A stretch of DNA of 9,117 nt. Source: Gemmatimonadales bacterium UBA7835 (GTDB taxonomy: Bacteria; Gemmatimonadota; Gemmatimonadetes; Longimicrobiales; Gaopeijiaceae). Both the position numbers and the translations under genes were made by a program. This document shows, in pieces, positions 6,613 through 9,117 of the stretch (its first letter is position 1; the number at the start of each line of letters is the position of its first letter). The stretch is taken from contig DLTN01000008.1 of NCBI GenBank assembly GCA_002500925.1, positions 1,694 through 10,810 of the forward strand, given 5' to 3'. The notes below the pieces were generated by a model. The model saw only the letters and a program-made list of their open reading frames with translations. It did no database searches and was not told where the DNA came from.

Positions 6613-7827
6613 ATGACTAGAACGACCGACATCTACGATATCAAAAGCTGGTTGTTCATATTGGGCCTTCCAGCCGCACTTGTCGCTTGTGAAGCTTCTG
6701 GGCCAGTCGATTGTTGTGCTGAGATTGCGGTAGTGGATGTGTTACCGACCCGCGCTATGGTCCTTTCTCTTAATGACAGTCTGACATTTAAAGCGATTCC
6801 GAGGGATAGTCGCGGGATCGCACAAACAGCGAATACTGTCGGCTGGTCTTCATCAGATTTATCTGTAGCCACCATCACACCTGATGGAAAAGCGATCGCG
6901 GTTGGGCAGGGGAAAACCATCATTGCAGCATCAGCAGATGGGATAAGCGGCTCAGCATGGCTGGAGGTCTTCGTTCCCTCCGAGATCGAATCTTACTTGC
7001 CTGGACAATCATATGTGGGGCGAGAAGGCTACGCTGAATACATCCCAGGGGAACTGCCGGTGGTCATCTCGGCACCTCATGGGGGTGACCTAAAGCCAAA
7101 CGAGATCAATGATCGGACGTACGGCGTTACCGGAGCAGATCGGAATACGCGCGATCTAACATTCAGGGTCAGAGAAGCGCTCATAGATGCTACTGGGTAT
7201 GCACCGCACGTGATCATATCTCACCTGCATCGATCAAAACTCGACCCTAATCGAGAGATTGTAGAAGCGGCTCAGGGTGACCTGTACGCCGAACTAGCTT
7301 GGACAGAGTTTCAGGATTTCATTCGTATAGCTAGAGAAACCGTTGCAACTGACTATGGGTCAGGGATGTACTTCGACATGCATGGGCACGGGCACCCTAT
7401 ACACAGAATTGAACTCGGCTATCTGCTCGGGCGCAGTGACCTAAACCTTTCTGATACCTTCCTGGACAACACAACCATCAGAGACAAGTCGAGCCTTCGC
7501 TCCCTTGGAACTGAGTCCGAACTTTCATTTTCTCGGCTCCTTCGCGGAGAAACCTCATTCGGAGGGTACCTTCAGGCAGCGGGCTTCCGCTCCGTCCCCA
7601 GTCCCTCAGATCCCTCACCAAACGAGGATGCCTACTTCACGGGGGGATACAACACCCGTCGATGGGGCTCACTGACGGGCGGAGAAGTAGTCAGCGGCAT
7701 CCAATTAGAGCACCAATTCACCGGAATACGTGACACACAGGCAAACCGCCAAGCGTACGCGGTCGTCCTAGCCGAGGTTATCGAGCTTTACATGGAAGAG
7801 CACTTCGGATTCTTTGAACCGAACTAG
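6613..7827 (+). CDS. Lipoprotein: Ig-like (Big_2) domain plus N-formylglutamate-amidohydrolase-like domain
   Basis: From the ATG at 6613 the protein has 404 residues. WLFILGLPAALVAC gives a lipoprotein signal with lipobox LVAC and acylated Cys26. Residues about 38-120 look like a bacterial Ig-like Big_2 domain (VGWSSSDLSVATITPDGKAIA, then a valine/alanine-rich strand). Residues about 145-400 look like an N-formylglutamate amidohydrolase-type zinc hydrolase: ISAPHGG at 152-158, DRNTRDL at 176-182, KLDPNRE at 209-215, DMHGHGH at 255-261 and QLEHQ at 364-368. The His, Asp and Glu of these motifs are likely metal or substrate contacts. An anchored extracytoplasmic version is unlikely to serve cytosolic histidine breakdown; an N-acyl or peptide substrate is a guess. 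The frame also has an upstream GTG at 6583; I prefer 6613 because AAGAG lies 7 nt before it and the signal peptide then has normal length. Confidence 0.85.
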   Translation: MTRTTDIYDIKSWLFILGLPAALVACEASGPVDCCAEIAVVDVLPTRAMVLSLNDSLTFKAIPRDSRGIAQTANTVGWSSSDLSVATITPDGKAIAVGQGKTIIAASADGISGSAWLEVFVPSEIESYLPGQSYVGREGYAEYIPGELPVVISAPHGGDLKPNEINDRTYGVTGADRNTRDLTFRVREALIDATGYAPHVIISHLHRSKLDPNREIVEAAQGDLYAELAWTEFQDFIRIARETVATDYGSGMYFDMHGHGHPIHRIELGYLLGRSDLNLSDTFLDNTTIRDKSSLRSLGTESELSFSRLLRGETSFGGYLQAAGFRSVPSPSDPSPNEDAYFTGGYNTRRWGSLTGGEVVSGIQLEHQFTGIRDTQANRQAYAVVLAEVIELYMEEHFGFFEPN

Positions 7828-7839
7828 TTAAGAGATCCG

Positions 7840-7880
7840 AAAAAACCAGTCCACAGCGGGATCTTCACCCCACGGTCTGG
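7840..7880 (-). terminator. Rho-independent terminator of the minus-strand repressor operon
   Basis: Read on the minus strand, CCAGACC pairs with GGACTGG (one mismatch). An inner stem GTGGG/CCCGC closes an 8-nt loop, and a TGT bulge lies between the stems. Six T follow directly. The site begins 20 bp after the stop of the 149-residue gene, the normal position for an intrinsic terminator. It also lies just past the stop of the convergent lipoprotein gene, but on that strand the A-tract precedes the stem, so it would not work as a typical terminator for it. Confidence 0.65.
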
Positions 7881-7899
7881 AGAGGTGACGATTGAAACT

Positions 7900-8349
7900 C
7901 TAGGCCCCACCCTCGATAACTTCGAGGCTGCATTGTAGCGAGCCACGTCGTTGACTGAGCTTCCAAGCCTGCTCAGAGCAACTCGCCCACTCAAGAACTC
8001 CTAGGTCTTGTGCAATGCCAAAAAGTGGAACCTGAGCTTCGGACCACACACCGATGATGCTTTCAGGGTCACGGCGATCGGCTAACACGACCGCCTGCAA
8101 ATCAATCGCGTTAAAGTCGACGACGATAAACCCGCCCTCAGGAAGCCCCATGAACGGATGCATAATCCTGTAGCAGTATATCTTGTCACCCTGTGCCTGA
8201 GCTGCTGCCGAAACCATCGACCTCGTGTCGTATTTGCGATCCATGCTCACTGGCTCTGGATGCTCCCGCGACATCGTTGGCGGCTGCTTCAACCAACCTT
8301 CGTGGGCATAGGGAGATTTGATCCCGCCACCGTCTTCGCGGTCAGACAC
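7900..8349 (-). CDS. Hypothetical protein, second gene of repressor operon; faint S24-like resemblance
   Basis: I do not recognise this 149-residue cytoplasmic protein with confidence. The first 45 residues are polar, rich in Pro, Glu and Arg, and probably flexible. Residues 55-90 contain a strand-rich segment, DKIYCYRIMHPF, then LPEGGFIVVDF, then LQAVVLADRR. This recalls the SM-x-P...G..V.VD core of S24 (LexA/CI) autoproteolytic domains, but Ile62 stands at the usual Ser and no lysine lies at the expected second position. It would thus be inactive for self-cleavage if related at all. The GTG start at 8349 overlaps the end of the upstream repressor-like gene by 8 bp. A strong purine ribosome site (GGGGAGGGGG, 6 nt before the GTG) suggests translational coupling. 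In-frame TAG just upstream fixes this start. Its role is probably joint with the HTH protein. Confidence 0.72.
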   Translation of the reverse strand: MSDREDGGGIKSPYAHEGWLKQPPTMSREHPEPVSMDRKYDTRSMVSAAAQAQGDKIYCYRIMHPFMGLPEGGFIVVDFNAIDLQAVVLADRRDPESIIGVWSEAQVPLFGIAQDLGVLEWASCSEQAWKLSQRRGSLQCSLEVIEGGA

Positions 8350-8902
8350 CTTTGACCCCCTCCCCTAGCGCCTCGGCGTCCTCACCAAATGTCGCCTCCT
8401 TGGCTCTAGCGGCGAGCTTGAGAGCAGCAGCCATTTCTTCTTCCGTCAACTCAGCGACCGGCGTCATCTCGAAGCGCTCGATTACCTCAAGCCTACGTTC
8501 AATGTCGGACAGTGACGTCTTCTCTTTTTTGGCGGTCTCGAGGGTCTTTTGAAGAGCCAACTGGTCGCTCTGGCCTTTGTCTAGTGAAGCGCCGAACTGA
8601 AGCGCGGCAAGCTGGTCGTCACTGATCCGACCCATGGCTATTTCGCCGATCACCTCGACCCGCCTCGCCAGGGCAGCCTTATCTCCGGCCTTCATCGATC
8701 CTTCACCTGTAAGGAGCCAGTGACCATCGATTCCTAGCACCTGAACAAACTTGGAGATGACGTCAGGAGAAGGGTTTACATCACGTTTCCATCTCGACAA
8801 CTGTTGCGGTGACGAGCCGATTTCCTCGGCTATTTCCCGTTGTTCCCTCGGATCTGCCGCCAAGGCCATCGCTAGCCTGGTATGGAAAGTCAATTCACTC
8901 AT
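8342..8902 (-). CDS. Helix-turn-helix (XRE/Cro-CI-like) transcriptional repressor-like protein
   Basis: The 186-residue protein has an N-terminal helix-turn-helix: REIAEEIGSS at 22-31 followed by the recognition helix PQQLSRWKRD at 32-41. Next come VISKFVQVLGI and HWLLTGEG at 61-68, a segment seen in many phage CI-type repressors. Residues 75-186 are charged and mostly helical, with probable coiled coil around 110-145 and no S24 peptidase domain. It most likely binds DNA as a dimer or higher oligomer. The ATG at 8902 has only a weak GGA upstream. It is the first gene of a two-gene operon; the last 8 bp overlap the next gene. Three TCGGTCTA boxes upstream (8962, 8986 and 9044) are the likely operators for itself and for the divergent reading frame, by analogy with phage switches; this regulation is inferred. 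Confidence 0.85.
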   Translation of the reverse strand: MSELTFHTRLAMALAADPREQREIAEEIGSSPQQLSRWKRDVNPSPDVISKFVQVLGIDGHWLLTGEGSMKAGDKAALARRVEVIGEIAMGRISDDQLAALQFGASLDKGQSDQLALQKTLETAKKEKTSLSDIERRLEVIERFEMTPVAELTEEEMAAALKLAARAKEATFGEDAEALGEGVKGV

Positions 8903-8951
8903 ATGACTACTGTCCGTTGCATATTGTGGCTACCAGCCCCTAAGTTAGCGT

Positions 8952-8981
8952 ATATTACTAGTCGGTCTACACTTCGAGTCA
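8952..8981 (-). promoter_or_regulatory. Candidate leftward promoter of the repressor operon
   Basis: On the minus strand TGACTC (8981-8976) and TAATAT (8957-8952) are separated by 18 bp, a plausible sigma-70-type pair. Transcription would begin near 8946, about 44 nt before the repressor ATG at 8902. The first TCGGTCTA box lies wholly inside the spacer, so a protein bound there would block polymerase. Only motif matching supports it. Confidence 0.4.
8962..8969 (+). promoter_or_regulatory. Operator candidate box 1, TCGGTCTA
   Basis: This is the first of three copies of the octamer TCGGTCTA in the divergent control region. It is preceded by TTACTAG, which also precedes box 2. It lies between the -35 and -10 of the leftward repressor promoter. 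Confidence 0.5.
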
Positions 8982-8985
8982 TTAC

Positions 8986-8993
8986 TAGACCGA
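8986..8993 (-). promoter_or_regulatory. Operator candidate box 2, TCGGTCTA in inverted orientation
   Basis: The octamer is on the minus strand, 24 bp from box 1 and facing it. The extended minus-strand sequence CTCGGTCTAGTAATGA matches the extended box 3 in all positions but one, apart from a 4-bp insertion in box 3. The shared sequence of about 16 bp makes chance unlikely. It lies just upstream of the leftward -35 element. Confidence 0.5.
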
Positions 8994-9025
8994 GATGCTA
9001 ATACAGAGACCACGAACATCTACTG

Positions 9026-9055
9026 TTGATTTATGCCTCTCGGTCGGTCTAATAA
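9026..9055 (+). promoter_or_regulatory. Candidate rightward promoter of the divergent reading frame
   Basis: TTGATT at 9026-9031 and TAATAA at 9050-9055 are 18 bp apart. Box 3 overlaps the spacer and the first bases of the -10. Transcription would begin near 9062, leaving almost no leader before the ATG at 9068; a start at 9077 would give a leader of about 15 nt. Occupancy of box 3 should block this promoter. Confidence 0.4.
9044..9051 (+). promoter_or_regulatory. Operator candidate box 3, TCGGTCTA with a tandem GGTC
   Basis: This octamer is part of CTCGGTCGGTCTAATAATGA, where GGTC is doubled compared with box 2. The duplicated 4 bp could shift or extend the site and so change the affinity at the rightward promoter. 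Confidence 0.5.
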
Positions 9056-9067
9056 TGATAAAGATAC

Positions 9068-9117
9068 ATGTCTGATATGAAAGACAAACGAGGAAAGGGC
9101 ATTCTGCTGCTCCTTCT
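9068..9117 (+). CDS. Start of a divergent reading frame, runs off the right edge
   Basis: From the ATG at 9068 the frame stays open to the edge and reads MSDMKDKRGKGILLLL, 16 residues. A second in-frame ATG is at 9077. The lysine- and arginine-rich start followed by leucines suggests the beginning of a signal peptide or membrane helix. There is no good ribosome site before either ATG, though a leaderless start is possible with the predicted promoter. Product cannot be named. Its position opposite a repressor gene, like cro or an early gene in phage switches, is the main reason to list it. Confidence 0.35.
   Translation, partial: MSDMKDKRGKGILLLL

Noticed and set aside
8345..8365. RF2-like programmed +1 frameshift joining the two repressor-operon genes
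   Set aside because: The purine run is too far from the stop codon for the RF2 arrangement. Re-initiation at the GTG explains the layout more simply.
1..9117. CRISPR array, tRNA, rRNA, IS element or integrase
   Set aside because: No regularly spaced direct repeats, no cloverleaf-like sequence, no rRNA-like stretch and no transposase or integrase motif were seen by eye on either strand.

Overview
The window looks like chromosomal DNA of a free-living, Gram-negative-type bacterium with about 54% GC. Secreted and membrane proteins dominate: a large Asp-box (BNR/VPS10-like) repeat protein with a signal peptide, a Tat-exported protein, a lipoprotein and a sodium symporter. GTG and TTG starts are common. 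This mix, especially the large BNR protein, is typical of Gemmatimonadota and related marine or soil lineages, but that placement is inference; no rRNA or phylogenetic marker is present.

Left part (1-2105). A minus-strand gene fills 1-1923 and runs off the left edge. It encodes the first 641 residues of a secreted Asp-box beta-propeller protein. A 182-bp divergent spacer separates it from the next gene.

Middle (2106-4188). A plus-strand gene for an FMN-binding split-barrel protein (pyridoxamine 5'-phosphate oxidase family) converges, with a 4-bp gap, on a minus-strand fold-type I PLP enzyme. That enzyme resembles ACC synthases but lacks their diagnostic residues and has Asn where the pyridine-binding Asp is expected. 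A 171-bp divergent spacer with a perfect 13-bp palindrome follows.

Right-centre (4189-7827). Three genes lie head to tail on the plus strand: an SGLT-type Na+/sugar symporter with an almost complete vSGLT-like sugar site, a Tat-exported protein with a possible DsrE-like fold, and a lipoprotein joining a bacterial Ig-like domain to an N-formylglutamate-amidohydrolase-like metallohydrolase. They may form a cell-envelope uptake or processing group, but the gaps (about 115 and 75 bp) leave room for separate promoters.

Right end (7840-9117). A minus-strand two-gene operon ends at a good intrinsic terminator. It encodes a helix-turn-helix repressor-like protein and, overlapping it by 8 bp, a 149-residue protein with a faint resemblance to a dead S24 (LexA/CI) C-terminal domain. 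Upstream is a divergent control region with three copies of TCGGTCTA. One copy lies inside the predicted promoter of each transcription direction, and a further reading frame starts rightward and leaves the window. This resembles a phage-type or mobile-element genetic switch and is the most interesting part of the window.

No tRNA, rRNA, CRISPR array, transposase or IS end was seen. No gene-free stretch exceeds 300 bases.
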